Part shown: positions 18,154 through 27,414 of the stretch, one piece after another
How the letters are laid out: each line of letters opens with the position of its first letter
How positions within the stretch are numbered: the stretch's first letter is position 1
The notes under the pieces: model-generated
Told to the model about the DNA's origin: nothing
The model's database searches: none
Seen by the model: the letters and a program-made list of their open reading frames with translations, nothing else
Position numbers and translations under genes: made by a program
NCBI GenBank assembly: GCA_020634245.1
Contig: JACKCC010000013.1
Coordinates: 124,001-188,000, forward strand
Direction of reading: 5' to 3'
DNA length: 64,000 nt
DNA from: Ardenticatenaceae bacterium
GTDB taxonomy: Bacteria; Chloroflexota; Anaerolineae; Promineifilales; Promineifilaceae

Positions 18154-20127
18154 TTGGTTCCGCGTCTGCCACTGTTGGGAACGGTGCTTAACCTCCCCAT
18201 ACCAGACAATGATTTGACTCGTTCTTTTGATGCCAAGCTGCGTAAAGTGTCGCTGGAATCGCTGTTAATCGACTGCCTGCGCACCCGCAGTCAGGAACAG
18301 CCGACGCTTTTCGTTCTGGATGACTGCCATTGGCTCGATCCGCTGTCGCAAGATTTGGCGGAAGCGGTGGCCCATGCTATTGCCGATCGTCCGGTTTTAC
18401 TGGTGATGGCTGCCCGTCTGGCCGGCAAAGAGGATGCCACTGCGTTAGGAATTACCCGGCAGCCCCACGCTACCGAAATCAGCCTGATCGAATTTACCGC
18501 AGAAGAAGCAGCGCAGCTCATCAACTTAAAGCTGGCCCAATTTTTTGAGAAAACCGAGTCGATTCCGGCCGAACTGGTTGAGCGTATCACCAGCCGGGCC
18601 GAGGGGAATCCATTTTATATTGAGGAACTGCTCAACTATTTGCATGACCGGGGGATTGACCCGCATGACGCCCAGGCGCTGCAAAAGCTGGATTTGCCGA
18701 CCAGTTTGCACAGCCTGATTTTGAGCCGTATTGACCAGTTAACGGAGAGCCAGAAGAGTACGATCAAGGTGGCCAGTGTTATCGGCCGTTTATTCCGCGC
18801 GGTGATGTTGTGGGGCGCTTATCCGCAGTTAGGCAATGAACAGCAAATCAAAGTAGACCTGGAAATCCTGAGCCAATTAGACCTGACGCCGCTGGACACG
18901 CCGGAACCGGAACTCATTTACCTGTTCAAAAATATTGTGACACAAGAAGTGGCTTATGAAAGTTTGCCCTACGCTACACGAGCGATGCTGCATGAGGTCA
19001 TTGGCCAATACATCGAAGATATTTATTCCGATTCATTGAATCAATATGTCGATTTGCTGGCGCATCATTACGAACGAAGTGAAAACACGGCCAAGAAGCG
19101 GTTTTATTTGCTAAAAGCCGGAGAAGCAGCCCAGGCCAACTACGCCAATGGCGCAGCGATGGATTATTATGAACGGGTTTTGCCGCTGCTTTCGGTACAG
19201 GAGCAAGCGGAAGTACAGCTCAAGCTGGGTCAGGTTTTAGAGTTGGTGGGGCGTTGGGATGAAGCATTTGAACGGTATGAGGCGGCTTTGGCAACGGCCG
19301 TACAACTCAACAACCGCCAGTCCCAGGCCAAATGTCAAACCACCATCGGCGAATTGTATCGTAAACAAGGGCAGTTCGATCAGGCCCTCATCTGGCTGGA
19401 ACAGGCCCGCCTGGAATTTGAAGCGTTGGGCAATGAAGCCGGCGTGGGGCAGGCACTCCATTATTCCGGCTCATTGGCCGCCCAACAGGGAGATTACGCC
19501 ACGGCCCGCGACCGCTACGAACGCAGTCTGGCCATCCGCCGCAGCCTGGACGAAAAACCACAAGTCGCCAGCCTTTTGAGCAATCTGGCCATTGTGGCCC
19601 GTTACCAGGGCAACTATGCCGCCGCCCGCTTCCTCAACGAAGAAAGCCTGGAAATCCGCCGTGAACTGGGTGATAAGCGGGCCATCGCTGTCTCACTTAA
19701 TAATTTGGGCAACGTGGCCCTGGACCAAAAAAACCATGATGAAGCCCGCGCCTGGCTGGAAGAAGCGTTAAGTTTGCAGCGTGAAGTGGGTGATAAATCA
19801 TATATTGCCAATTCGCTTAACAATTTGGGCAATGTCGTCCGCGCACTGGGCGAATATGAAACGGCCTGCGAGATGTATAAGGAAAGTCTGGCCATCAGCC
19901 ATGAACTGGGAGACAAGTGGGCGCTGGCTTACCTGCTGGAAGATATGGGGGCGCTGGCGGCTTTTAAGAGTTGCCCGATCGATCGCTGTTCCTTGTCAGG
20001 GGCGGGCGGCGCGCGGTTTCGCGCGAAGATTGGCGCGCGCATTCAGCCGTGGAAAAAGAAAGCTGGAACAATGCTGGCTCCTGCCCGGCAGGCAGTTTCA
20101 AGCACAGCAGGCGGAATTCCACAATAA
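18154..20127 (+). CDS. AAA-type ATPase / TPR segment of the cyclase-type signalling regulator
   Basis: A 657-codon open segment with no true start of its own; the first ATG falls inside the ATPase domain. It contains the Walker B FVLDDCHWLDPLS and the STAND-type helix ITSRAEGNPFYIEELLNYL. An alpha-helical middle and at least six TPR units follow (for example LGQVLELVGRWDEAFERYEAAL, YSGSLAAQQGDYATARDRYE, LNNLGNVALDQKNHDEARAW). The family acts as a cytoplasmic signal integrator with N-terminal cyclase domains. The TPR frame fails after ALAAFKS (about 19970). The expected ending, ...SLDEVAALAWPITE, is found in the next frame and stops at 20185. Confidence 0.75.
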   Translation: MVPRLPLLGTVLNLPIPDNDLTRSFDAKLRKVSLESLLIDCLRTRSQEQPTLFVLDDCHWLDPLSQDLAEAVAHAIADRPVLLVMAARLAGKEDATALGITRQPHATEISLIEFTAEEAAQLINLKLAQFFEKTESIPAELVERITSRAEGNPFYIEELLNYLHDRGIDPHDAQALQKLDLPTSLHSLILSRIDQLTESQKSTIKVASVIGRLFRAVMLWGAYPQLGNEQQIKVDLEILSQLDLTPLDTPEPELIYLFKNIVTQEVAYESLPYATRAMLHEVIGQYIEDIYSDSLNQYVDLLAHHYERSENTAKKRFYLLKAGEAAQANYANGAAMDYYERVLPLLSVQEQAEVQLKLGQVLELVGRWDEAFERYEAALATAVQLNNRQSQAKCQTTIGELYRKQGQFDQALIWLEQARLEFEALGNEAGVGQALHYSGSLAAQQGDYATARDRYERSLAIRRSLDEKPQVASLLSNLAIVARYQGNYAAARFLNEESLEIRRELGDKRAIAVSLNNLGNVALDQKNHDEARAWLEEALSLQREVGDKSYIANSLNNLGNVVRALGEYETACEMYKESLAISHELGDKWALAYLLEDMGALAAFKSCPIDRCSLSGAGGARFRAKIGARIQPWKKKAGTMLAPARQAVSSTAGGIPQ

Positions 20128-20192
20128 TGGTTATCAAACCAGCCTGGATGAAGTGGCGGCGCTGGCGTGGCCTATAACGGAGTAAGGATTTT

Positions 20193-20296
20193 CATGCGTC
20201 GTGCGTCATGCGTCAAACCGTTTATGACGTATGGTGCATGACCACTATGTTTTATGCTTCACCGCCGTCGGCCTAACTCGCTGGCATATTGGTGGC
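20193..20296. repeat. CATGCGTC-type repeat and duplicated GGCCTAACTCG
   Basis: CATGCGTCGTGCGTCATGCGTC faces TATGACGTATGGTGCATGAC, the same word family as at 6691. Just beyond it GGCCTAACTCG occurs twice about 25 bp apart. The DNA lies between two convergent broken genes. Confidence 0.4.
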
Positions 20297-21150
20297 CTAA
20301 CTCGGCGGCGTGTTGGCGCCCTCAGTAAGTTTGAATACAGCCCACAGCGGGGTGAGTCCACGTAAAAAGTAAAGTCGGCCCATCAAACCTTCGATTTCAG
20401 GACAGGTGATGAGAACGTCGTAATAACGCCAACCAGCCAGCCAACCCCATACCTAACCAGAATTGGAATGAAAGCAACGGCAGATTTCTTCCCCCACCAC
20501 CTCCCCAATCATCCCCGCAACTCGATAAGTAAACGTCTCGGCCCGTGGCGTCAATGATGACATTTTCCCGCGATTGGCCCTGTTCGACAGCCAATTGAGC
20601 CAGATCATCGACATAAATGGGCTGGAGCCGGTAACAACAATTACCAAACACCCCCATGCGGAAACCGCGGTATCCAGGCAATGTTGTTAATCAAAATGTC
20701 CTCTTTGCCGAACAAAACCGTCAGCGCAAATAGCGTAAACGCCTGGGTGCAGCGCCGCTTCAATTCGCTTTGCCGGAGAAATATTCAGGTGCCAGAATCC
20801 AGCGCCGGATTGGTAATGCTGACGTGGACGATGCGCTCCACACCGGCTCTTTGGCGGCACGTTGAAGGGTGAGGTGTTGGTTACGGCAGACTAAGCAATA
20901 ATGTACCGTAATTAAAGCGCACCCAAAAAGTGTTGTACAAAACCTTCGCGCCGCGTAATGATTCGGTTAGTTTATCGGGTTGATCAAAGTGGAAGGGGAA
21001 CGCTTGCACCGCATCACCAAACGGATTCGGTTTATACAGTGAATTCGTAAGCGTCCGCACTTCGTGCCCCGCATCTAACAAATGGCGGGCAATATACTTG
21101 CCCGAATAGCCAAAGGCCCCCGTCACAACGTGAATTTCTTTTGTTTCCAT
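20297..21150 (-). pseudogene. Frameshifted NAD(P)-binding NmrA/SDR-like protein
   Basis: Starts at ATG 21150 behind GGAG. The N-terminus IHVVTGAFGYSGKYIARHLLDAG is an extended-SDR Rossmann motif (TGxxGxxG) and continues to AKVLYNTFWVRFNYG. The frame then breaks near 20900. Downstream pieces in other frames still fit the family: LQPIYVDDLAQLAVEQG, and a C-terminus reading PEIEGLMGRL...TKLTEGANTPPS-like with a stop at 20297. The likely activity of intact relatives is NAD(P)-dependent epimerase or reductase, or redox sensing. It lies directly upstream of a GbsR-type regulator on the opposite side of the cyd genes. Confidence 0.65.
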
Positions 21151-21271
21151 GACGCTCCAAAAGTGGGAGCGCGAACATTTCGTTCGCAACGTCTCGTTCG
21201 CAACGTTTCGTTCGCAACGTCCCGATTGCCATAAGCGGAGGAGGTGACAGGCGGGACGCCTGCGCTCCAAG

Positions 21272-21811
21272 CTATGATGTTTTATCGTCCGAACTACTGA
21301 ACAACCGCTGCATTGTGCCCTGGCGCAAATCTTCCAAAGCCATCAGTGCGGCTACTAACTTGTCCAATCTGTTAAAAAAGCTTTGCAGCGCGCCCATACG
21401 CTCTTTATAAAATCCGGCCAGTTCCGCCTCTTCCGTGTCCGCCTGTTCCACCATCGCCAGACTGTCGCCCACCGTGCGCAGTGCCTGATCAAACTCGGTT
21501 TTCTCCCGCTCACGCAGCACGCCGCGCACGATCTTCCAGAAATCGGTCTCAGCCACGTAATAATCCTTGCGGTCACCCACCTGAATTTGTTTGTGAACCA
21601 TGCCCAGCCGTTCCAGACTGCGGATGTTGGTACTGACCGCCCCTTTGGTGACGCCCACTTTTGCCACCAAATCATCCAGCGAAACCGGCTGCGGCGACAG
21701 GTAAACCGCGCCAAATATCGCTCCCATTGCCTTGGGGAAACCCCAGAAATGGCTGATACGGCTCATGCCTTGAATAAAATTGTCTCGCGCCCTGACTAAT
21801 TCTGAACTCAT
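21272..21811 (-). CDS. GbsR/MarR-family transcriptional regulator
   Basis: A 179-residue winged-helix regulator. The helix-turn-helix region LDDLVAKVGVTKGAVSTNIRSLERLGMVHK (about 45-75) and the wing VGDRKDYYVAE match the GbsR branch of MarR proteins. A long alpha-helical C-terminus with alternating charge is likely the dimer interface. It is divergent from cydAB. A perfect 18-bp palindrome lies 22 bases upstream of its ATG and is a strong candidate operator for autoregulation and perhaps for cyd control (inference). The ligand is unknown. Confidence 0.85.
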   Translation of the reverse strand: MSSELVRARDNFIQGMSRISHFWGFPKAMGAIFGAVYLSPQPVSLDDLVAKVGVTKGAVSTNIRSLERLGMVHKQIQVGDRKDYYVAETDFWKIVRGVLREREKTEFDQALRTVGDSLAMVEQADTEEAELAGFYKERMGALQSFFNRLDKLVAALMALEDLRQGTMQRLFSSSDDKTS

Positions 21812-21832
21812 TAAAACACCTGCATCCTTATT

Positions 21833-21850
21833 GTTTAGTACGTACTAAAC
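21833..21850. promoter_or_regulatory. Perfect 18-bp palindrome, candidate operator
   Basis: GTTTAGTAC directly abuts GTACTAAAC, a perfect dyad in the divergent region between the GbsR-type regulator and cydA. Its size and position fit a dimeric winged-helix repressor site. Confidence 0.7.
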
Positions 21851-21946
21851 GTATTCTATCAACAAAAGACAAGTTGTGCAAAATCCTGTTTCTGCCGCTA
21901 AAATCACACAATATCTCGTTAATTCACAGATAATCACAAAAAGGTC

Positions 21947-21974
21947 TTTGCAGCACGCTGTTATTTGTTACAAT
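21947..21974 (+). promoter_or_regulatory. Candidate promoter of cydAB
   Basis: TTTGCA and TACAAT with a 16-bp spacer, about 50 bases upstream of the cydA ATG. It lies 97 bp from the 18-bp palindrome, so a repressor bound there would not directly cover it. Confidence 0.5.
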
Positions 21975-22023
21975 GGATTGCTATACAGGCGGCAAATTCA
22001 GCCGCAAAAATGGAGGTTTTTTA

Positions 22024-23415
22024 ATGGACGTTATGCTGTTGGCACGTCTTCAATTCGCCGTTACGACGGTGTACCATTTCTTTTTTGTCCCCCTCACCCT
22101 GGGCTTGTCAATCGTTGTGGCCGTAATGGAAACACTTTATGTGCGTACGAATAACCCGGTTTACAAAAATATGACCAAGTTCTGGGGCAAATTATTCATC
22201 ATCAACTTCGCATTGGGCGTCGTGACCGGCATTGTGCAGGAGTTCCAGTTTGGTATGAACTGGTCAGAATATTCCCGCTTTGTCGGCGATATTTTTGGCG
22301 CGCCGCTGGCCATTGAAGCGCTGGTCGCCTTTTTCATGGAATCGACGTTCCTGGGCTTGTGGATTTTTGGCTGGGATAAGTTGAGCAAGAAGCAGCATGC
22401 CGGGGCGATGTGGCTGGTTGCTATTTCCTCTAATCTCTCGGCGCTGTGGATTTTGATTGCCAATTCGTTTATGCAGCAGCCGGTGGGGTTTGTGATGAAT
22501 AACGGCCGTGCCGAAATGACTGATTTCTTCGCCGTGATTCTTAACCCCAACATCTGGACCCAGTTCCCGCATGTATTGACCAGCGGGCTGACCACCGCCG
22601 CCTTCTTCATCCTGGGGATCAGCACCTATCATCTGCTGCGACCGGGCAAACAAAACGCCATGTTCAGCCGTTCCTTCCAGATTGCCGCCGTGATTGGCAT
22701 CTTGTCCACGGTGGGCGTCGTCATGACCGGGCACAGTCAAGCGCAGCATATGGTGGAAACCCAGCCGATGAAAATGGCCGCCGCCGAAGCATTGTGGGAG
22801 TCAGAAAGTCCCGCGGCGATGTCCCTCTTTACTGTGGGCAATGAACGGGAACGCAAGGATGTTTTCGCTATCCGCCTGCCACGGTTACTGAGTTTGCTGG
22901 CTTACAATCAATTAAATGGTGAAGTTAAAGGGATTAATAATTTGCAAGGCGAATATGAGCTGACCTATGGGCCGGGGAATTACGTGCCACCGGTAGCCAT
23001 CAGCTATTGGAGCTTCCGCATCATGGTCGGCGCGGGCTTCCTCATGCTGGCAGCGGTGGGCTACGCGTTGCTGCTGACCATGGGTGAAGAGACGGAAAAG
23101 AAACCGCGCTTCATGAAGGCGTTTATCTGGTTCCTGCCCTTGCCCTACCTGGCTACCTCTACCGGCTGGATTCTAACGGAAGTGGGCCGCGCGCCCTGGA
23201 TTGTGTTTGGGCTGATGAAAATTGAAGATGCGGTCTCGCCTAATGTTGCCGCCGGGGCAGTTTTGTTTACGCTGATTACGTTTACGGTGATTTACGGCAT
23301 TTTGATGGCGGCCGATATTTATTTGCTGCAAAAGTTTGCCCGCCAGCCGGAAGCGGTGGGTCTGGTTCCGATGGATGCGGGTGGGAACACGGCCGTTTCC
23401 ATCGTAGGTGATTAG
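22024..23415 (+). CDS. cydA: Cytochrome bd ubiquinol oxidase subunit I
   Basis: A 463-residue integral membrane subunit that carries the hemes and the quinol site of cytochrome bd, a high-affinity terminal oxidase. The N-terminus MLLARLQFAVTTVYHFFFVPLTLG contains the conserved heme-ligand histidine (about residue 18). NWSEYSRFVGDIFGAPLAIEALVAFFMESTFLGLW and GHSQAQHMVETQPMKMAAAEALWE are hallmark segments. The C-terminal part has the conserved GWILTEVGRAPW. The length fits the short-Q-loop branch. Start: ATG at 22024 behind GGAGG; the frame upstream of it is not needed. It is followed 84 bp later by cydB. Confidence 0.97.
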   Translation: MDVMLLARLQFAVTTVYHFFFVPLTLGLSIVVAVMETLYVRTNNPVYKNMTKFWGKLFIINFALGVVTGIVQEFQFGMNWSEYSRFVGDIFGAPLAIEALVAFFMESTFLGLWIFGWDKLSKKQHAGAMWLVAISSNLSALWILIANSFMQQPVGFVMNNGRAEMTDFFAVILNPNIWTQFPHVLTSGLTTAAFFILGISTYHLLRPGKQNAMFSRSFQIAAVIGILSTVGVVMTGHSQAQHMVETQPMKMAAAEALWESESPAAMSLFTVGNERERKDVFAIRLPRLLSLLAYNQLNGEVKGINNLQGEYELTYGPGNYVPPVAISYWSFRIMVGAGFLMLAAVGYALLLTMGEETEKKPRFMKAFIWFLPLPYLATSTGWILTEVGRAPWIVFGLMKIEDAVSPNVAAGAVLFTLITFTVIYGILMAADIYLLQKFARQPEAVGLVPMDAGGNTAVSIVGD

Positions 23416-23431
23416 GCTAAACAGGTGGCAG

Positions 23432-23464
23432 AGGTGACAGTCACTTTAGAAGTGACTGTCACCT
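23432..23464. repeat. 33-bp palindromic REP (AGGTGA...TCACCT version)
   Basis: A full copy between cydA and cydB; the centre reads TTTAGAAG. It sits inside an operon, so as RNA it would form a strong hairpin between two cistrons and could tune the CydA/CydB ratio or mRNA stability. Confidence 0.9.
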
Positions 23465-23499
23465 AAAAGCCACCCAAGCACTTTACGGAGACTACTCAA

Positions 23500-24513
23500 A
23501 TGGATTTAAACATACTTTGGTTCCTTTTAATTGCTGTTTTGTACGCCGGATTCTTCGTTTTGGAAGGCTTCGACTTTGGCGTGGGCATTTTGCTCCCCTT
23601 CCTGGGCAAAGACGACAAAAAACGCCGTCTCATCATCAACACCATTGGGCCGCACTGGGACGGCAACGAAGTCTGGCTGCTCACGGCCGGCGGCGCGACC
23701 TTTGCCGCCTTCCCCCACTGGTATGCCACCTTCTTCAGCGGTTTTTACCTGGCTCTGTTTTTGCTGCTGCTGGCGCTGATTGTGCGCGGCGTAGCCTTTG
23801 AATTCCGCAGCAAGGACGATGATCCCCGCTGGCGGCAGGTGTGGGACTGGTGCATTTTCGTCGGCAGCTTGCTGCCCGCACTGCTGTTGGGCGTCGCCTT
23901 TGCCAATCTGATGCGCGGCGTGCCTATTGACGGCTCGATGACTTACGTCGGCGGCTTCTGGAACTTGCTCAATCCGTACGCGCTGTTAGGCGGTATCAGT
24001 TCGGTGATTCTGTTTACACTGCACGGGGCGATATTCCTGAGCCTGAAAACGTCGGGCGACTTGATGGAGAGCAGCCGCCAGATCGCCAACCGGCTCTGGC
24101 TGCCGGCGGTCATTGTGCCCGGCGCTTACTTTATCTGGACGTACTTTACGCCGCAGGGGTATGCCCGCTTGGGCGTTAATCCGGGAGCAATTCCGGTGGT
24201 AGCCGGGGCGGCGATTGTGGCGGCGGGTTATTTCTTGCGGCAGAAGAAGGAGGGCTGGGCGTTTGGCATGACGGCCGTTACCATCATCTTCTCTGTTGCC
24301 ACCATCTTCCTGGTCTTGTTCCCCCGCGTCATGGTCTCCAGCCTGGGCGAAACATTGAGCCTGACCATCTACAACGCTTCCTCCAGCCCCTACACGCTGA
24401 AGGTAATGACGATCATCGCCCTGACGGTTGTGCCTATTGTCCTCATTTATCAAGGCTGGACGTACTGGGTCTTCCGCCACCGCCTGACGGACCAGTCGAA
24501 ATTGGAGTATTGA
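23500..24513 (+). CDS. cydB: Cytochrome bd ubiquinol oxidase subunit II
   Basis: A 337-residue multi-pass partner of CydA. The N-terminal LYAGFFVLEGFDFGVGILLPFLG and the block NTIGPHWDGNEVWLLTAGGATFAAFP are diagnostic of CydB. About eight membrane segments are visible. Start: ATG with GGAG about ten bases upstream. A member of the palindromic REP family follows the stop. Together with cydA and the cydDC fusion at 34370 it makes the bd oxidase system complete in this window; no small CydX-like ORF was recognised. Confidence 0.97.
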   Translation: MDLNILWFLLIAVLYAGFFVLEGFDFGVGILLPFLGKDDKKRRLIINTIGPHWDGNEVWLLTAGGATFAAFPHWYATFFSGFYLALFLLLLALIVRGVAFEFRSKDDDPRWRQVWDWCIFVGSLLPALLLGVAFANLMRGVPIDGSMTYVGGFWNLLNPYALLGGISSVILFTLHGAIFLSLKTSGDLMESSRQIANRLWLPAVIVPGAYFIWTYFTPQGYARLGVNPGAIPVVAGAAIVAAGYFLRQKKEGWAFGMTAVTIIFSVATIFLVLFPRVMVSSLGETLSLTIYNASSSPYTLKVMTIIALTVVPIVLIYQGWTYWVFRHRLTDQSKLEY

Positions 24514-24525
24514 GTCAACACCCTT

Positions 24526-24558
24526 AGGTGACAGTCACTTTGAAAGTGACTGTCACCT
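24526..24558. repeat. 33-bp palindromic REP that supplies a stop codon
   Basis: A perfect copy between the convergent cydB and SH3 genes. On the minus strand the TAG that ends the SH3 gene (24557-24559) is formed by the repeat edge (TAGGTGACAG). Confidence 0.9.
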
Positions 24559-25471
24559 AACGCGGCAAAACTTTCACCCGGCTGGAACCTATCCAGCCTT
24601 CCGTCCCATCGGCCAAACGGATTTTGTACCAGGTTTCATCAGAATTCGTCTCCAGCACATCGTATTCTTCTTCATGGTAAGTGTATCCTACGACTGGGGA
24701 ATCCATATCAGGGCCAGAACGTACGTTAGACGTACCCAATGTTTGAATTCTTGTATTGCCCGATGCTGTTTTGGTGTTAAAAGTTGGGGTAGCAGTTACG
24801 GCCGTTTCCACCTCAACCGCTTTTTCTTCTTCCGCTGCAACAGTTGAAATGATTCTCGTCACATTCCCTGGCGTTCTCGTCGAGACCTCTTGAAAAACAG
24901 GTTCAAAAATATTGTAAAGGGAAATCAGGGGCCAACAAGAAAGCAACAACATGATAACCGACAGGATCGCCAATCGGCGCCGACAAGACCACTTTGCACT
25001 AAGTCTGGGTTGCGTTGATATAGGCTGGTATATTGGACGTGGTTGACTTGGCGGCGGTGGTGACGGCTTTACCCGTGGGACTGGCTGGACTGGAGGCTTA
25101 TGGGCAGGTCGAGAAGTTGCCCGTATGCCCATAAAATCCTGAACAAACTGAGCATACTGCTCCATTTCACTTCGACTAATCTCAAAAGAATCACCGTGAG
25201 CTATAGCATTTCGTTTACCATTCTTGGCAAAAATCAATTCACGGTCACGATAAGACAGACTGCGATGTCTTTGCCACAGATTTAGCAAATCCTGCCAATC
25301 CGTTCTTCTCCGCCCCTGTTCGTTTTCATCAGCGATTATCTCGGCTGCCAATTGGCTGCGGAAATATTCCTCCAGCGCGCCATGCAATGAGATAAGCGAC
25401 ATGCCCAGCTTATCTTTATCATGACCGGCCTCAGCTAACTGCCTTAACCCTCTTTGAAGTTTATCCTCCAT
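24557..25471 (-). CDS. Membrane-anchored protein with C-terminal bacterial SH3 domain
   Basis: 304 residues. The N-terminal 120 are a helical domain (RGLRQLAEAGHDKDKLGMSLISLHGALEEYF, and NGKRNAIAHGDSFEISRSEM, which recalls HEPN/DUF4145-like helices). A Pro-rich stretch (VKPSPPPPSQPRP) follows, then one membrane segment (LAILSVIMLLLSCWPLISL). The external part ends in an SH3b domain (SNVRSGPDMDSPVVGYTYHEEEYDVLE and WYKIRLADGTEGWI). SH3b domains commonly bind cell-wall material. Start: ATG at 25471 with GGAGGG seven bases upstream; the 16 codons further upstream are translated REP sequence and rejected. Its function is unknown. Confidence 0.7.
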   Translation of the reverse strand: MEDKLQRGLRQLAEAGHDKDKLGMSLISLHGALEEYFRSQLAAEIIADENEQGRRRTDWQDLLNLWQRHRSLSYRDRELIFAKNGKRNAIAHGDSFEISRSEMEQYAQFVQDFMGIRATSRPAHKPPVQPVPRVKPSPPPPSQPRPIYQPISTQPRLSAKWSCRRRLAILSVIMLLLSCWPLISLYNIFEPVFQEVSTRTPGNVTRIISTVAAEEEKAVEVETAVTATPTFNTKTASGNTRIQTLGTSNVRSGPDMDSPVVGYTYHEEEYDVLETNSDETWYKIRLADGTEGWIGSSRVKVLPR

Positions 25472-25488
25472 GAGCAAACCCTCCCAGG

Positions 25489-25521
25489 AGGTGACAGTCA
25501 CTTTGAAAGTGACTGTCACCT
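25489..25521. repeat. 33-bp palindromic REP, downstream flank of the RAYT gene
   Basis: A perfect copy between the RAYT gene and the SH3 gene, touching the RAYT stop codon (TAA at 25521-25523). Confidence 0.9.
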
Positions 25522-26102
25522 TAACGTAAATAATCCAACTCGTCCGGCAACTGCCGGGTTAGCAGATAATCACGAACGAACGCCTCATAATCAGATGCAA
25601 TGGGAAACATTTCGGCGATAAATTGGCGGTCTACCAGCGTCCCCTGCCGCAGCCCCACCCATTCCAGATAATTGGAATACGGCCATTCTTCTAAATGCTC
25701 AACCAGGCCATCTTTGACCGGATTGGCATGAATGTAACGGCACAAATGACGTAAGTATTGATCGCTGTCAACGCGTTTGGCTTTATAGCGCCCCTCAAAT
25801 AAGGTTCCACTGTGATCGTAACGCTTGTTATAGGCTTTGCCGTAGCTGTTAAAGACGAGTTGTGGTAGTTGTCCGGCATCGTGTTGGCCAAGCTGCTGTA
25901 CCAGAAAGTGGTAATGGTTGGGCAGCAGGCAGTAGACAATGAGGCTCAGATTGAGTTCCAGCAAATATTTTTTAATTTTCTCCAGGACAAACAGGTAATT
26001 GGCTTCTTCGCGGAAGATGGACAGTTTGTGTGCGCCGCGATTGTATAAGTGGTAGTAATGGCCGGGCTGCCAGCTAATCTTGTCTTTACGTGCGTGGGGC
26101 AT
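25521..26102 (-). CDS. REP-associated tyrosine transposase (RAYT, IS200-like fold)
   Basis: A 193-residue Y1 transposase-like protein. GHYYHLYNRGAHKLSIFREEANY opens the domain, LLPNHYHFLVQQ carries the HUH metal-binding pair, and LFEGRYKAKRVDSDQYLRHLCRYIHANPVKDGLVEHLEEWPYSNYLEW closes it. All are hallmarks of the RAYT/DUF1568 branch. RAYTs are single-copy nucleases linked to REP hairpins. This one is bracketed by two copies of the 33-bp palindrome, with eight more in the first 38 kb, so it is the natural candidate for that family's mobiliser (inference). Start: ATG 26102 behind AGGAG; the codons upstream are REP sequence. Confidence 0.9.
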   Translation of the reverse strand: MPHARKDKISWQPGHYYHLYNRGAHKLSIFREEANYLFVLEKIKKYLLELNLSLIVYCLLPNHYHFLVQQLGQHDAGQLPQLVFNSYGKAYNKRYDHSGTLFEGRYKAKRVDSDQYLRHLCRYIHANPVKDGLVEHLEEWPYSNYLEWVGLRQGTLVDRQFIAEMFPIASDYEAFVRDYLLTRQLPDELDYLR

Positions 26103-26122
26103 GGTTAACTCCTGGAGTTTCC

Positions 26123-26143
26123 AGGTGACAGTCACTTTGAAAG
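26123..26143. repeat. Left half of an IS-split 33-bp palindrome
   Basis: AGGTGACAGTCACTTTGAAAG is cut by the IS. The other part resumes at 27415 with CTTTGAAAG repeated. Removing the IS and one CTTTGAAAG restores a perfect 33-bp copy ending at 27435. Confidence 0.9.
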
Positions 26144-27414
26144 AGGGTCGGATTTAACATAATCTCTGATTAAGTTCTTTGACCCTCTGAAGTGCATGTA
26201 CATTAATAACAGTATAAATCAACGTATTCAAATTACGAACAGAATCAATGTTACGTACTTTCGGTCGTTCGATACCAAAAGCCTTCGCCTGACTATTGAT
26301 CCGCTCAGTTGATGTCCGTTGTTTGTAAATTGCTTTGTATTCATCTGAATGACGATCCAAAGCAACTCGTAAACGTCCACCCAATTCGTGGTTGATACGC
26401 TTTTCACCCATGCCTTGATGAACTGCTGCGTTACAGCTCTTTTCCGAGGTTTTGATCAGTGGGCAACGCAAAATTCACTGACGCGACGGTCATAGTAAGA
26501 GGTGCTTTCTGAACCGTGGGACAAAGGTGATGACCGTTAGTTGTTTAAACACGCAGATTAAGCGGAATGGCGCCATACCACCGTGTTGGAAAGGGCTGAT
26601 AGACATACTCAGGCATCAAAGGGCATCGGCAGAAGTTGTTGGAATAAACCGAGGTTTCGGTCATCCTTCATAACGGTGGATATGATATGGCTTCGTTGAA
26701 AGGGTGGTATATTCAGCCAAAACTGCATCTCCAAAGGGCGTCCGCATCACACCTGTTCCGTAGCAAGTACTCCTTTTTCTTCCTTTCTGTCTCATCTTGA
26801 TTAGGCCGGTTTACGCCCAGTTTGCTCGAGTCACGCGCAGTTGTTTTTCGGGTCATATCGGTTGACAGTATCGCGCAGGTTGTTTCCCAAGCATAAGTGT
26901 TTCGTATCAATGGCGGCGGTTTTGGCCATATCAGGTATCGTCAACCTGCAAATCTTGAGTGTTCCTCGTAAGTTCTGTAGCATCTTGTCTTATTCGCCTG
27001 TTTTCTAACCAGACGTGGCTGTCGGTACGTCTTTCAATATCAAATCCATACGCTTTCATCCATTAGGTCAAAGCCAATTCAAGACGAGTAAGGATGATGA
27101 ACCAAAACTTGCGTAACTGTCGTATACTGAACTTTTCGTGATTTTGGATGAGCAACTGAATATCTTTCTGGGGCGTACTGGCCAGCGGGCATCATTTCGT
27201 TCCTTTACATGCCACCACTGTAGTTGGTCGAAAAAAGGCGCTATATTGGCTCACTACTGGGTCACATTGCATCAATTTAGCTACAGTTTCTTGGCCTAGC
27301 GTTGTTTCTTCCGTTATCATGTGCATGACTCCTTTTGAGATTGGTTTATTGACACAAAATAGTCTCAATCGGAGTCACACTTTATGCAAATATATTTATG
27401 TTAAATCCACCCCT
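26144..27414 (-). mobile_element. 1271-bp insertion sequence inside a REP palindrome
   Basis: Ends are imperfect 19-bp inverted repeats (AGGGTCGGATTTAACATAA against AGGGGTGGATTTAACATAA, 17 of 19 matching). The element is flanked by a 9-bp duplication CTTTGAAAG. The single transposase reading, on the minus strand, is frameshifted. The 9-bp duplication and about 1.3 kb length fit several DDE families; none was assigned with confidence. The target is the exact centre of the palindromic REP. Confidence 0.85.
26154..27320 (-). pseudogene. DDE transposase, multiply frameshifted
   Basis: Begins with ATG 27320 behind AGGAG and reads MITEETTLGQETVAKLMQCD, then DPVVSQYSAFF, before losing frame near 27240. 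Scattered pieces follow (SIRQLRKFWFIILTRLE, PPLIRNTYAWE). The last 105 codons read cleanly: KIYKQRT-like YKQRTSTERINSQAKAFGIERPKVRN and NTLIYTVINVHALQRVKELN. That C-terminal block (E of the DDE triad in TSTERINSQAK) identifies a DDE transposase of the broad IS4/IS5 type. It cannot be functional as written. Confidence 0.7.

Noticed and set aside
25472..25519. Longer N-terminus of the SH3 protein beginning MTVTFKVTVTS
   Set aside because: Those codons are translated palindromic REP; a strong ribosome site precedes the ATG at 25471.
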